A stretch of 64,000 bases of DNA from Sabellastarte sp. h YS-2021. Taxonomy: Eukaryota; Annelida; Polychaeta; Sabellida; Sabellidae. Numbering within the stretch: position 1 is the stretch's first letter; every line of letters begins with the position of its first letter. A program made the translations under genes and the position numbers. Shown piece after piece: positions 1 to 13,400 of this stretch. A model generated the notes under the pieces. That model was not told the DNA's origin, did not search any database, and saw nothing but the letters and a program-made list of their open reading frames with translations. The stretch is from assembly GCA_964017235.1 (NCBI GenBank), contig OZ024929.1:24921464-24985463 (forward strand), given 5' to 3'.

Positions 1-226
1 TGGATCTCTTGTTGAGGGTAGCAAATTACTTATCTGTCTTGCAGAAGTAATATATAACTTAAGATGTGGTGTATGGAAGCTTATCTTATCCTCATATCAG
101 TGCTTTATTTGGTGACCCCTTGTCTGACAATCATCTAACAGTGTGGCCAAAACAAATACCCTCCACCTGTTATGGTTGTATTCAAGCACTTGTGAGGATA
201 AGGTAAGGCTATTTTACGCAATAAAA
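1..226. repeat. degraded inverted-repeat element fragment
   Basis: No gene seen. Bases 78-210 look like a decayed relative of the element at 227-553. The TIR-like phrase cttatcttatcctca (about 82-96) faces ttgtgaggataaggtaag (about 190-207), and ggtgacccctt at 111 matches, inverted, the internal gacaaaggggtcacc near 405-419. Lies in a POLRMT intron. Confidence 0.45.
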
Positions 227-553
227 TGTAACAAATTTTATTGTAATTTAACTTTTTACAAGTTAAATACTTACCTTATCCTCACAAGGATAAACCCACC
301 CTACCTCCCCGCATAATTTGTTTTGCTGGGGACCAAAAATACAATGAAGATCTCTCGACAATCGTCTGTCGACAACGACTACTGCGCAAGCGCGGACATG
401 CGCAGACAAAGGGGTCACCTCTTGTGACAAGAATATTTCTTAAAAAATTCTTGTCGGTCGATACGTTTTGCTCCACAAAACCAAACAAGCACTTGTGGGG
501 ATAAGGTAAGTATTTAACCTGTAAAAAGTTAAATTACAATAAAATTTGTTACA
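227..553. mobile_element. 327 bp MITE-like element with 62 bp terminal inverted repeats
   Basis: The left arm 227-288 and right arm 492-553 are reverse complements over 62 bp with about two mismatches. Both arms carry, pointing outward from the centre, the phrase ataaggtaagtattt, which looks like a 5' splice donor. The interior is a GC-richer unique segment with a 68-codon minus-strand reading frame that resembles no protein I know. No target duplication is obvious (flanks ataaaa and atcatt), so the superfamily cannot be assigned. Confidence 0.7.
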
Positions 554-1292
554 ATCATTGGCTAATGTTGGGGTTTTAAATGCCTTTTATGCATTGGCAT
601 GTAAAGTGTACAAATGATAACTTAGATTTTGCAACTGTCAAAAATGCATTTTTGCAACGCAACCAAACAATATTTCATTATCACCTGATATGTAAAGCCA
701 ACCCAGAGTTGCAGATTAAAATTTTGCATATTAACCCCGAATATACACAAATTACATCCAGCCAGTCACAGTAAACCTTGTACAACCTCCCAATATACAC
801 AGGATTTGGTTCTAGTTAAGGGTGACTTCCACGTATACCCACAGCATCATCTGTTCTTGTGACTTCAAAGTCTATTTCAATGATAACAAAGTTTGACTTC
901 CCACTAGTTCTGCTCACACAGAGTCCATTATGCATGAAGTAATTCATTTCTGAAGATTCATCTTTCTCCTTACTAACAAAATTTGTGACTCAGCATTCAG
1001 CAAATTGAAGTTTCTATCAATTAGGTAAAAAGGGTGTCACAAGAAAGAAGTCCAGGTTTTGACCAGTGAACCTGAAAGTTTAATTTAGCTAAATATTCTT
1101 GCTCCAGATATACATCTACTGTATTTAAATACTCTTGAATATTGAATGACATATTCTTTCTTGAGAAATAAAATATGTACCTTGTTGGCAGATAGATCAT
1201 AGTTTTGCTTATGTTTTGTCATGATCAGTTCTCTCCAGTTTCAGTTTTACCAAAAGCTAGGCAGGAGACTGTGACATTTGCTTTTATTGTAG
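554..1292. other. POLRMT intron, nothing recognised
   Basis: AT-rich intronic sequence ending in the acceptor ttattgtag at 1284-1292. No conserved coding block or repeat recognised. The preceding POLRMT exon is not in the window. Confidence 0.5.
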
Positions 1293-1441
1293 GATTGGCT
1301 AGTGTTGTGTGCTGAGCTAATTTCCAATCTGCAAGACTTCCCTGAGTGGGAGACACCGCTTCGCTTTCCTGTACTACAGCAGTACAAGAAACAAGTCAAT
1401 GTGGTCATACCTGGACTCGGAAAGCAAGGAAACAACTTGGA
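1293..1441 (+). CDS. POLRMT: POLRMT exon (first in window)
   Basis: Acceptor ttgtag ends at 1292 and donor gtaagt starts at 1442. The open frame encodes about 49 residues including [12 protein letters not shown] and [12 protein letters not shown], the segment ahead of the HSLDA block. It ends in a split codon completed by exon 2003-2101. Confidence 0.88.
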
Positions 1442-4400
1442 GTAAGTCCTAGTCTGTATCGATGGGTTATTTCAGTATTTTTGCCATATTAGTGAGTGTT
1501 ACAGCTAGAGATCTGAAACTGCACACAATACTCTGCATGTAGAAGTATCTGAACAACTTAATCATTGAAAAAGATAAATTTGTCAGAGTTTCAGGGTATT
1601 GGCCAAGAAAAAATCCTTATAATATCAAGGTTCATTATGATACTACAACCTGAGGTCTGAAACATGGACACAAAACTCTACATCCTAAATTAATTGGACA
1701 ACTTATTCAGTCAAAAAGCTTAATTCCTTCTGGTGTCTAAGCTATAAACCAATAAAATTCCTTAGGTTTCATGCAATCAATACTATTGCAGCCAGAGATC
1801 TGAAACTTGCACATAATATACAAAATGCAAAAACAAATTTGCACAACTTATGTAGTAAAAAAGCTCAATTACTTTTAAGTTTTTGAGTAACAGTCAAGAA
1901 TATTACTTGTAGTTTCAAAATATTCAATAAAACTACAGCTACAGATCTGACATGTGCACATAACACTTGGGTAGAAATTCTCTGTTCCTAATGTTTTTGC
2001 AGGAAGCCTAACAAGACCAAGCAGAAGAATGCCATTGCCCCAAACTTTGTGCACTCACTTGATGCCACCCACATGATGCTCACTGCGCTCTTTTGCCAGA
2101 GGTAGTGTCAGTTTTCTCTCATGTTCTGTTAAAAGTACCCAAGTACACCTCAAGTTCCAGATGTATTCAGAGTATACAATTAGCAAAACAGAACTCAATT
2201 CTAGCATAATGTCATCAGATGTTTTTTTCTCCAAATTAGACGTTTTGTAAGTTTTTTTATGTAACTTAAAATCATGTAAGTTTTTGATAATTTGGAAAGT
2301 GAAAAGAGCAGTGTAAAGTAAGTATAAAGGAATAGTACACTAGTTCCTGTGAAAATCATTCAGGTTTTTGTTAAAAGGGGACCTCAGTAATGTAGGCTTA
2401 TACACCCTGCATAAACTACCCGTCATGACCTGTATAAAATCATGCGGATGCCAAATTATTTACAAGTTTTGGGCTGGTTGAAACTTAACAGGGTGGTAGG
2501 GCATCACCTAGGCTAGGTTGTGTTCGACATTGGTGCCATTTGGAAGAACAAGATGGCTGCCATCTTGAAATTCCATTACCGGACTCTACCTCGAAGACGC
2601 TTGATTTGAAACTTAACAGGGTGATATGACACCACAAGGGCTTGGTTGCTTTTGAAATTGGGGTCGGTCTGTTGGCCTGTTTTGGGCGTGCACTCATCCA
2701 AAATATTTTGGTTTCTGGACTCTAACATCAAAGACGCTCTGTCCGATTAACTTGAAACTTAACAGGGTGATAGGACACCACCAGGGCTTGGTTGCTTTTG
2801 AAATTGGGATCGGTCTGTTTGCCTGTTTTGGGCGTGTGCGCATCCATCTGTCTGGTCATGTGCACGTCTGTCATTATTTTTCGTTTCTCTAAATTTCATT
2901 TCTCTGTCAAATTTGACAAATTTAAAGGATAGTACACAGTGCTATTTTAATATTTCCAGCACAGCTATCATGTTACATACATCTGGCACCCTATTCCTAA
3001 TTTTATCTGTACATAAAATGGCAATATTGATATATGGCTTTGCCACCTTGTCCCAAAACAATAAACATTATTACTAGCTGAGCGTGCGTTACCAGTAGAT
3101 TATTAGTGCAAAATCGAGTCTTTGAAAACACAGTATTTTATTGATTGCTGGTCCGCGGTCCAATAATGAGTATTATTGACTGGGTTCTGACGTCACAGAG
3201 TATTGGTTTACAATACTGTACTCTCACTTCAAATTTTTAGCTTGCAATATCTCATTATGTCCACCCCCCTGGGGGGTGGATATATTATTTTTGCGCCGTC
3301 CGATGTCCGGCGTCCGATGTCCGGCGTCACGCATGGTTTCCGCTCATTTAAAGGAAAAGTATTAGAGCTATTGTCACCAAATTTGGTATGCAGGCTTATT
3401 GGATCAGTAGCTTGCTTGGGATTGCTTTTGGCTGTTGTACCTCTTTTGCTTACTGAGTAATACTTAAGTACAGCTATTTTCAGTACCCATTGGTTTCCGT
3501 GCATTTAAGCCAAAATAATTAAAGATATTTTACTACAATTTTGAATACAAGATTGTTATGTCCATAGCTTGCTTGGTATTGCATTTGGGACTGATAGCTT
3601 TGTCAGTACATGAGTAATAGCCATTTAGGTACTTCATTGTGTATTTTCAGTACTACTTTTGAGTAATTTGCTTCTATCTCCTTAACCGTGCGAGATAGAG
3701 CAATTTCGTCGAAATTTTCGACCCACAGGGTATCTAAGGAGTGTAATATTTGCAATTTTCAAAAAATTTTCCCCTCCCCAAAAATGGCGGCCATTTTGAA
3801 TTTTCGAATTTTTGCCAAAAATGGCAAAACACAAATTTGCTTCTATCTCCTTAACCGTGCGAGATAGAGCGATTTCGTCGAAATTTTTGACCCGCAGGGT
3901 ATCTAAGGAGTGTAATCTTTGCAATTTTCCAAAAATTTTCCCCTCCCCAAAAATGGCGGCCATTTTGAATTTTCGAATTTTTGCCAAAAATGGCAAAACA
4001 CAAATTTGCTTCTATCTCCTTAACCGTGCGAGATAGAGCGATTTCGTCGAAATTTTTGACCCGCAGGGTATCTAAAGAGTGTAATCTTTGCAATTTTCCA
4101 AAAATTTTCCCCTCCCCAAAAATGGCGGCCATTTTGAATTTTAGAATTTTTGCCAAAAATGGCAAAACACAAATTTGCTTCTATCTCCTTAACCGTGCGA
4201 GATAGAGCGATTTCGTCGAAATTTTCGACCCACAGGGTATCTGAGCTTTGTACTCTTGGTAATTTTTAAAAAATTTTCCCCTCCCCAAAAATGGCGGCCA
4301 TTTTGAATTTTCGAATTTTTGCCAAAAATGCAAAACACAAATTTGCTTCTATCTCCTTAATCGTGCGAGATAGAGCGATTTCGTCGAAATTTTCGACCCA

Positions 4401-7400
4401 CAGGGTATCTAAGGAATGCAATCTTTGCAATTTTCAAAAAAATTTTCCCCTCCCCAAAAATGGCGGCCATTTTGAATTTTCGAATTTTTGCCAAAAATGC
4501 AAAACACAAATTTGCTTCTATCTCCTTAACCGTGCGAGATAGAGCGATTTCGTCGAAATTTTCGACCCACAGGGTATTTAAGGTATGCAATTTTTGCAAT
4601 TTTCAAAAAAATTTTCCCCTCCCCAAAAATGGCGGCCATTTTGAATTTTCGAATTTTTGCCAAAAATGCAAAACACAAATTTGCTTCTATCTCCTTAACC
4701 GTGCGAGATAGAGCGATTTCGTCGAAATTTTCGACCCACAGGGTATCTCAGCATTGTACTCTTGGTAATTTTTTAAAAATTTTCCCCTCCCCAAAAATGG
4801 CGGCCATTTTTAATTTTCGAATTTTTGCCAAAAATGGCAAAACACTAATTTGCTTCTATCTCCTTAACCGTGCGAGATAGAGCGATTTCGGCAAAATTTT
4901 CGACCCACAGGGTATCTGAGAATTTTACTCTTGCCAATTTTTAAAAAGTTTTCCCCTCCCCGAAAATGGCGGCCATTTTGAATTTTAGAATTTTTGCCAA
5001 AAATGGCAAAACACAAATTTTCTTCTATCTCCTTAACTGTGTGAGATAGAGCGATTTCGTCGAAATTTTCAACCCACAGGGTATCTAAGGAGTGTACTCT
5101 TTGCAATTTTCCAAAAATTTTCCCCTCCCCAAAAATGGCGGCCATTTTGAATTTTCGAATTTTTGCCCAAAATGGAAAAACACAAACTCGCCTTAACCGT
5201 GCAAAATAGAGTTATTTCGTTGAAATTTTCGACCCATAGGGTATCTAAGAAATGTACTCTTGGCAATTTTCAAAAAAATTTCCTTTTCCCAAAAATGGCG
5301 GCCATTTTGAATTTTCAAATTTTTGCCAAAAATAGAAAAACAGGAATTTGCTTCTATCTTCTTAACCGTGCAAGATAGAGTGATTTCGTCAAAATTTTCA
5401 ACCCAACCAATGCAAAAAGGCATGAAGCTGAAATAATTTACATCCAAACTAATAAATATTTAAGCATCATTGATATATTTTACAAATGAAACAGGGTCTT
5501 GTAAGACTACTGTACAATTTGGGCAAGGTTCATGGGGTGGACATTACACATGATAATGTGTGTTCTTCTATGCTATCCTGTTTCTATTCGCATCTACTAT
5601 CAACAGGGCGTCCTATTTCTAGTTTATTACTGTACGGATTTTAACCAAACAAAAACTAGTAAAAGCAGTGTAAAGATATCTTTCCATTGCTATAAGAATG
5701 GTTTTGTAGGTTAACTGCTTATTTTAAAAATAACAGTAATTGTTTACGGGAAAAATAACCCAGCCAAGAACCATTTCAAAACAAAAATCTCAAAATGACG
5801 TATTTTTATTAGTCTCTACTTGTATGATGTCACAACAATATATTTTTTTATTAGCACAGCATCCCATTATGATGGTCCATGGGGTTTTCATGTATTAAAA
5901 CATTAACTATGACTTTTGATAATGTTACAGATCAATTTTCTCTTAAAATGTTTAAATGTATAATATATATATAATATATACCAAAAATACAACGTTGGTT
6001 CACACTGAAAAACTTTCTTTGCTTAGTAAAGAAAATATCTGTCATTTACAAAACAAGTCTTGTTTGAAATTATCATTTATATATTAATTCTAAATAACTT
6101 ATAAATGTATTTTTCACCCAAACAATAATACATGAGTAATTTAGAGCCTTAACCCTAAGAACAGTTGATGTAATCACTATATATATAGCTCCAAAACTCT
6201 AATGACACAAAAAATATCACAGACAACCAAATATAAAATTCAGCTAATAATAATAGTAATAATGTAATTTTTACGGGCAATATGCTGTAGAAATGGACCT
6301 TCATCAATGATTACAGTTAATGGACCTTCATCAATACCTTACAGTTCCTCCTTTTCATTCATCAGTCTTTAAGTCAACCAAACATTTTGGCCTGAGTTTT
6401 GCCTTTGATGCTCCTAAGACCTGGAATGAACTCCCTCAAGATGTCCGCTGTGCAACATCAGTTGCCTCCTTCAGAAGCAAGCTTAAAACTTACCTGTTTG
6501 CAAAAGCCTACCCACCATAGCCTCCCCCGTCACATCTGTGTCTCTTTGGTACGACCTGGCTATTGTCCCTTGATTAACGCTAATTGCCTTTGCTTATGGT
6601 TAGATGCGCCTTAGAGTCCATCAGTGATGGAGATTAAGCGCTATAAAAGTCCACATTAGATTAGATTAGATTAGATTATCGGCCTTTCACATCCATTAGT
6701 GACCTCGGCAGGCCTCGGGCACTAATGGATGTGTCAGGCCAATAATCATTGATGGCGGTCCATTTCTACAGCATATTGCCCTATAAAATTACATTATTGT
6801 ACTATTGTGAATATCAATAAACAATGTACCATATATTTATTTCTGTGGTGCAGTACAGCCTCTGTAAACTGATCATAGTAGGAGAGTAAAATAATTATTG
6901 TGTGTGGATAACAGAAGGTTCTTAAAGAAGAGATATTTTGGTATAAACTGGCAAAAAAAAATTGAAAGTGTGAAAATTATTTCACAATATCATCAGGACA
7001 GAAAATAGAGGTTCTACTCAATTGGAATCCATAACACACAAAATGTAAAGGAATATATTTGAAAATCTGTGTTTGTTTCTGATATTGACAGGGCTGGGAT
7101 TACTTTTGCGTCAGTACATGATTGCTATTGGACTCATGCTTGTGATGTTGATGTGATGAATAAGGTATGGACCCACTTGCTTTTGTTTGCTACTTAAACT
7201 AATTGAAGTATTTTTCACATCAAATACAGGAGTGAATGATTTTGTTCACTGGTTAATGTAGTTAATAAATACTAGATTTTTTTTCAAAGCTTATAGTCTA
7301 AGAAAAGTAATCTGTAACTTATATGTATTTATGATCTCCGTGTACTTCGGTCTCAGAGGGAAATCTGGTTCACAGTGACCTTTACACTCCCTGCAATAAC

Positions 7401-10400
7401 TTTATTTTTTCCAGTTTAAAGTTGCAACTTAAAAGGCCAGTATTCAAAAATTATTTAATGGATTTACTTTATGCTAGGTATGTTGGTGTAAATAGACTCC
7501 TGGGAAGCCACCTAGTTTAATGGGACCTAAAACCCTCAACAATAACTTATAGTGAACTAGAGGATACCACATCAAGGGCAAATGAAGTGGCAGTACAGTT
7601 CATTATTGACTTTTGAGTTTACACAGAACCTAGGGGTGGACACTTATATGGTGACTGGGTTACTTAAATAAGTACTTGGCTTATAACTTAGTAACTATAA
7701 AGAACTATGTTTTTCACTGAATAACTTATTCAGGCACTTTTTCACAATTATTGTATGCACGTTTCAGATCTCTGGCTATAGTACTTATCAAGTACTGGGG
7801 AACCTAAATGAATACTCAGATTCTAACTAAGAAACTGGATAAAATTGACCTTTTTACTGAATAACTTGTTTGGCTTCTTTGTCATATAGATTGGTGAGAG
7901 CAGGTCTGATATCTCCAGCGAAGTACTAATCAAGTACTCTTGCTAGTGAATGTGATAAAAAACCCTGTAAAATTATAGATGTTTGGTTTATAACACATAG
8001 GAATAGAGTACACATAACTCTGACTCAAGGCCCTCATAACTGAACCTGCGAAAAAACAACCACCTGCAAAGAGCAACCACTTTTGCATTTTCCCCTGGGT
8101 GATTGCTCTTCGCAGGTTTGACTGTATCTCTGGACTTAAGTCAGGGCTGAGCTTTTCACTTAAAAATGTAAGGATGGGCATTTTCATTGAATAAGTTCAG
8201 TTACTTTTTCATATAATTAATACAAAATATAGAATTGATGAGATCCCTTCAGAGAGTGCACACCTCCACCACAAAAGGTTCTTTTAGTATTTTGTTATTA
8301 GACTTCATGGTCTATAGGATATACTGTGGAATATATGTTTGACCATAGTGGTCTTGTTCTGTTTGAATCTGTATGTCCTTATGTAAAATTGTGCAATAAT
8401 TTAAATATTCCCAAATATTTTCTTACGTTCAGCTTAAAGCCTGTTAAAAATGTCTTTGTTGCAATTTTAGATATGTTTTTTTTTCCATGTAAAATTTAAA
8501 CCTGGTTAATATCAGAATGTAGACTATTTTTACATTAACATTTATTAATGTATTTGCTGTATTTTGTATCCAGTTCATCACAATGCTTGTTTGTATGTGT
8601 TTTAGATCTGCAGGGAGCAGTTTATATCTTTGCATCAGCAGCCCATCCTAGAAAACCTGGCTGAGAGCTTGCTGGGACGCTATGGATTCAAACATAGGTA
8701 GGCATGTAGGTTGTGGAACAAACAAGGAATCAGTGACCAAAATAATACATCACATGTAATGAGTTACTTTGGAGATGTTCTTTGATTTATGGAATTATGG
8801 AAATTATTGAATTTACCTGTTATGTCATGAAGAAAAGAAAAGGTGTACCCTGTGAAACAAAATTGTTGTAAATTTCTTGAAGTAAAATTATAGTTATTCA
8901 GGTGTTTGTGTTTATTTCTACTATGTGTAGATCTCTCACCATTGTATGCCCAGAACATTAAATTAAGTCATTGTAACTCAGTTTGTAGTTTGACTTTGGA
9001 CTTGTCACCTCAGTTCATTTGGCAACGACAAAGTTCACAACCTGTAAAGATATTGGATGTTTAGAAATGCCCTGCAGTATTCTATCTTCTGTAATGAAAT
9101 CAATGGCAAATACTAAACATTACAAGTAACATAATTTCTGTCAGTCTGCTTTGAATAGTCACTGTGATGACAATTGTTGATTTAGCTGGTACATTTCATT
9201 AGAAACAAAATAAAATGTGTTTTTTATTTTTTCAGCGATGTTAAAGGAACACATGCTTCATCTGCTGATAATATGAAGTTTATCAACACACTCTTTGCCA
9301 GTGTACCAGAAAGAGGTATGTAGAAATTGACATGTTTTAGAGATTTAGTAATTCAGTGTGATTGGTCCCTCTTCCAATTGAAGAAACTTATCCTGCCCTC
9401 AATTCCAATTGCCTTGAGAGGCTGTGACTTGTTCACAACCTCAATTTCCCTTTATGACTGTTACGGTCACGGGCAAGCACGGTAGCAATTACCGGTTGTC
9501 TTTAAGTTGTAACAGAAAAAGCAAAAAGTTGAACTTAACAAATTTATTTAATAGTCAACAATAATGATTACAGTCAACTGGTATGCCCTTAACTAAGCAC
9601 ACTAATACAATAACAAGATCTAGCTGACCTGACCACTGAGATTAAGAATAAGTTTATCCGCCGTATCCCGCAATCTGTTCTGTAATCCGTCCTGTGGTAT
9701 ATTCTGTGATCTGTCCAATGTCCTGTGGTCTGTCCCGTGATCTGTCCAGCGTTCACTCGCACACAGATGTCTATATTCTGTGACCTGTCCCACACTCAAC
9801 AACACAAAAGGTGCTTGTCCTGCTATCCTTTATATATCCAGTCACACAGAAGGTCTGTCTGGAGATTTTTTTAGAGAGTTAACACAATTGTACTGTCTGC
9901 TCCAAGATATGGACAATGTCCAAAATGCAGTAAATTCACTCTCTGTTATATAACTGTACAATATCCAAAAATATCCAAAGTGCAATAAATCTGTCCAGAC
10001 AATGTATCTAGTTCACTCCAGTAAAAGTTCACAGCAACACAAGTTATATTATATTCCAAAACACAATAGCTCTCCTTATAGCCAGCGAATACAAAGTTTA
10101 CTTGTGGTCAGATGTACATTCCTTATATACCTTCACAGATTCCTCTGGAATTGTACAGAACCAACTCAGAAAAGCTTGAGCCATCTAGGCCAAAGGAGGA
10201 AGTTCTAGAAACTACTGGCAATTGGGTTTCCCCAAATCTATCATAACCACTGAGGGGGGGATTTCCCCCAGTCTGTGAACAAATCAATAAACACTAAAAC
10301 ACAAAAATCAATAACTCCCTTACTTTAAATGTTAACACACAAAAAGAACCAACAACACAATTATCTTTTATGACAATGTATAAACATAAAGCTTAAATTA

Positions 10401-13400
10401 AACAATGCACTAATATAGTGCCTAATATATGTAATATACAATGTACTAATATAGTGTCCAATATATGTAACACCTCCCCCCTTAAAGAAAAATTTTGGAA
10501 GCCAAGGGATTACAAAATTTTACAAGAGATTTTCATGATGTATACAAACACAGGTAATAACATTTTACAAAACATTTTTGTCTAAATACAAAAGTAAAAT
10601 TAGTACCATGTATAACCTTTATAAACTTACTAATTACAGGTATATAAATTACAATTTAAATACAGCTTCTGGACAGGGCGTCCGCACAGATATTATCCTT
10701 TCCTTTAACATGTTCTATTTGAAGATTGTGTTCTTGCAACATTAAACTCCAGTTCAATAATCTTCTATTTTTGTTTTTCATTTTGTGCAAGAAGACTAGT
10801 GGATTGTGATCTGTGTATACAACGGTGGGCTTTGATGATGAAGATATGTATATGTCAAAATGCTGGATGGCCAAAATGAGTGCTAAACATTCTTTTTCTA
10901 TTGTAGAGTAGTTCTTTTGATGAACATTAAATTTTTTTGAAAAATAGCAGATGGGATGTTCAATATCTTCATTATCACATTGCAGTAAAACTGCACCTGC
11001 ACCCACATCACTGGCGTCTACAGCCAGCTGGAAAGGTTTACTGAAGTCCGGAGCAGTTAGTACGGGCTCTAAACAGAGAAGGTTCTTTACTTTGTCAAAT
11101 GATTTTTGACAAGTCTCTGACCAGTGATATTTTACATTCTTTTTCAGTAGTTCAGTCAGTGGAGCAGTAACCTCTGAAAAGTTTTTGCAAAATTTTCTAT
11201 AATATCCCGCCATTCCAAGGAACCTCATTAAGCTTTTCTTATTTTCAGGAATGGGATAGTCAATGATGCTTTTCACTTTAGCTTTGATTGGTGTCACAAC
11301 TCCATGACCTACTACATGCCCTAAGTACACAACCTTTGCTTTTACAAAGTCACTCTTTGACAAATTTACAGTGAGGTTTGCCTCTTTGAGCCGAAACAAG
11401 ACTTGTTCAAGCCTTTTTAAATGTTCTTCCCAAGTATCACTAAAGATGACAATATCATCCACATATACTTCAACACCTTCTAAGTCTTTTAAACATATAT
11501 TCATTGGTCTTTGAAATGTGGCTTGGGAGTTCTTCATGCCAAATGGCATTACCTTGTACTGATATAGACCATCAGGGGTCACGAAGGCTGATATTTCTTT
11601 GGCCCGCTCAGTAAGAGGCACACACCAATATCCTTTCAGTAAATCACACTTTGTGATGTATTTGGCATTGCCAATCCGATCAATACAGTCTTCCATCCTT
11701 GGGATAGGGAAGGAATCCGTTTTACTCAAAACATTGACTTTTCTGTAGTCAGTGCAATATCTGATTGAACCGTCTGGTTTCGGGACCAAAACACAAGGAG
11801 ATGCCCAACTACTTTGACTTGGTTCAGTTATATCTTTTTCTAGCATATATTGCACTTCCTGCCTTAATTTTTCGAGTTTGATAGGATTTACCCGATACGG
11901 ATGCTGTTTGATCGGACGGGCATCGCCGACATCGACATCATGCATGAGTATATTTGTTCTATTAGGGGCATTTGGGAACACTGACTTATACTTTAAGAGC
12001 AATTCAATGAGTGGAACCCTCTTATCTGGTGGTACATGACTCAGCTTGGTTTCCAAATCATCAAGGATCTCAGAATTACTCAACCTAATTTTACATTCAA
12101 CATCAAGATCAGGAGTGTCGTCCCATATTTCATGCTCCTGATTACTGTTACTTTCTATATTACAGTCAGTAACCATAACAGGTTTTTTCACACCCCTTTC
12201 AAAGTATGGTTTTACCATATTTACATGACATAGTTGGGTTGACTTTCTTCTGTCCGGGGTTTCAATGATATAGTCCAGGTCACCTACTCTCTTTAACACT
12301 TTGTATGGCCCGTGATATCTGGCCTGTAACGTATTTCCCTGGACAGGTAGTAACACTAAAACCTTGTCACCTGGTTTGAAAATACGGTTTTGTGACTTCC
12401 TATCATAAAGCATCTTCATTTTTGACTGAGAAGTTTTCAAGTTTTGTTGCGCCAGCTCACAAGCCTTCTTCAACTTATCTCTGAACTTCGAGACATAGTC
12501 TAACAGATTTAGGCTCTCGGTGTTCTCAGATAACCAATTTTCCTTCAACAGCTTGAGAGGACCACGGACTGAATGGCCAAAGACCAACTCGAAGGGACTA
12601 AAGCCTAAAGACTCTTGAACAGACTCTCTAACTGCAAACAATAATAAGCTGATGCCTTCATCCCAATCTTTTTCATTGTCTAAACAATATGTCCTAATCA
12701 TATTCTTCAAAGTGGAATGGAACCTTTCAAGTGCACCTTGGGATTCTGGGTGATAAGCACTAGATTTGATCTGTTTGGCACCTAACTGAAATACAACCTG
12801 TTGAAATAGTCCTGACATGAAATTTGACCCTTGATCTGACTGGATTTCTTTTGGTAAGCCAACTAGAGTAAAGAAATTAACCAGAGCTTTTGAGATTTTG
12901 GGAGCTGTTATGTTGGTCAAAGGTATGGCTTCGGGAAATCTGGTTGAAGCACACATAATTGTCAAAAGATATTGGTTTCTGGATTTAGTTTTTGGTAAGG
13001 GACCTACACAGTCAATTATCATTTTGCTAAATGGTTCCTCAAACGCTGGAATGGGTTTGAGAGGAGCTACAGGAATTTTTTGGTTTGGCTTTCCTACCAT
13101 TTGACAAATGTGACAAGTCTTGCAAAATTCTGCCACACAGTGCCGAATTTGAGGCCAATAGAAATGTTTGGTTATCTTGTTGTAAGTTTTGTTGATGCCT
13201 AAATGGCCACCCATTGGAGACTCATGGGCCAATTTCAGTATCTCACTTCGGTACATTTTTGGTACAACAATCTGGTGTAATATTGACCATTCTTCAGATG
13301 CAGGGACATTTGGTGGCCTCCACTTTCGCATAAGTACACCATTTCTGACATAATAGCCTACAGGGACCTTATCTAGCTCTACTGGTGGCAAGACCAACTT

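Larger units (their letters stand above)
3063..6830 (-). mobile_element. composite fold-back DNA element, copy 1 (interrupted twice)
   Basis: Segments 3063-3255, about 5620-6320 and 6679-6830 align, reverse-complemented and in order, with 34976-35810. Shared landmarks are the end agctgagcgtgcgtt, the phrase ccgcggtccaataatgag, the run accaaacaaaaact, and the long hairpin gcaatatgctgtagaaatgg. Two insertions break it: a 2.3 kb block with the satellite array (about 3256-5547) and a LINE 3' fragment (about 6313-6678). Lies in POLRMT intron 2. Confidence 0.7.

Noticed and set aside
3682..5447. Overlapping 60-104 codon frames on both strands across the 169 bp array
   Set aside because: They repeat with the satellite period, use several frames and encode no known family.
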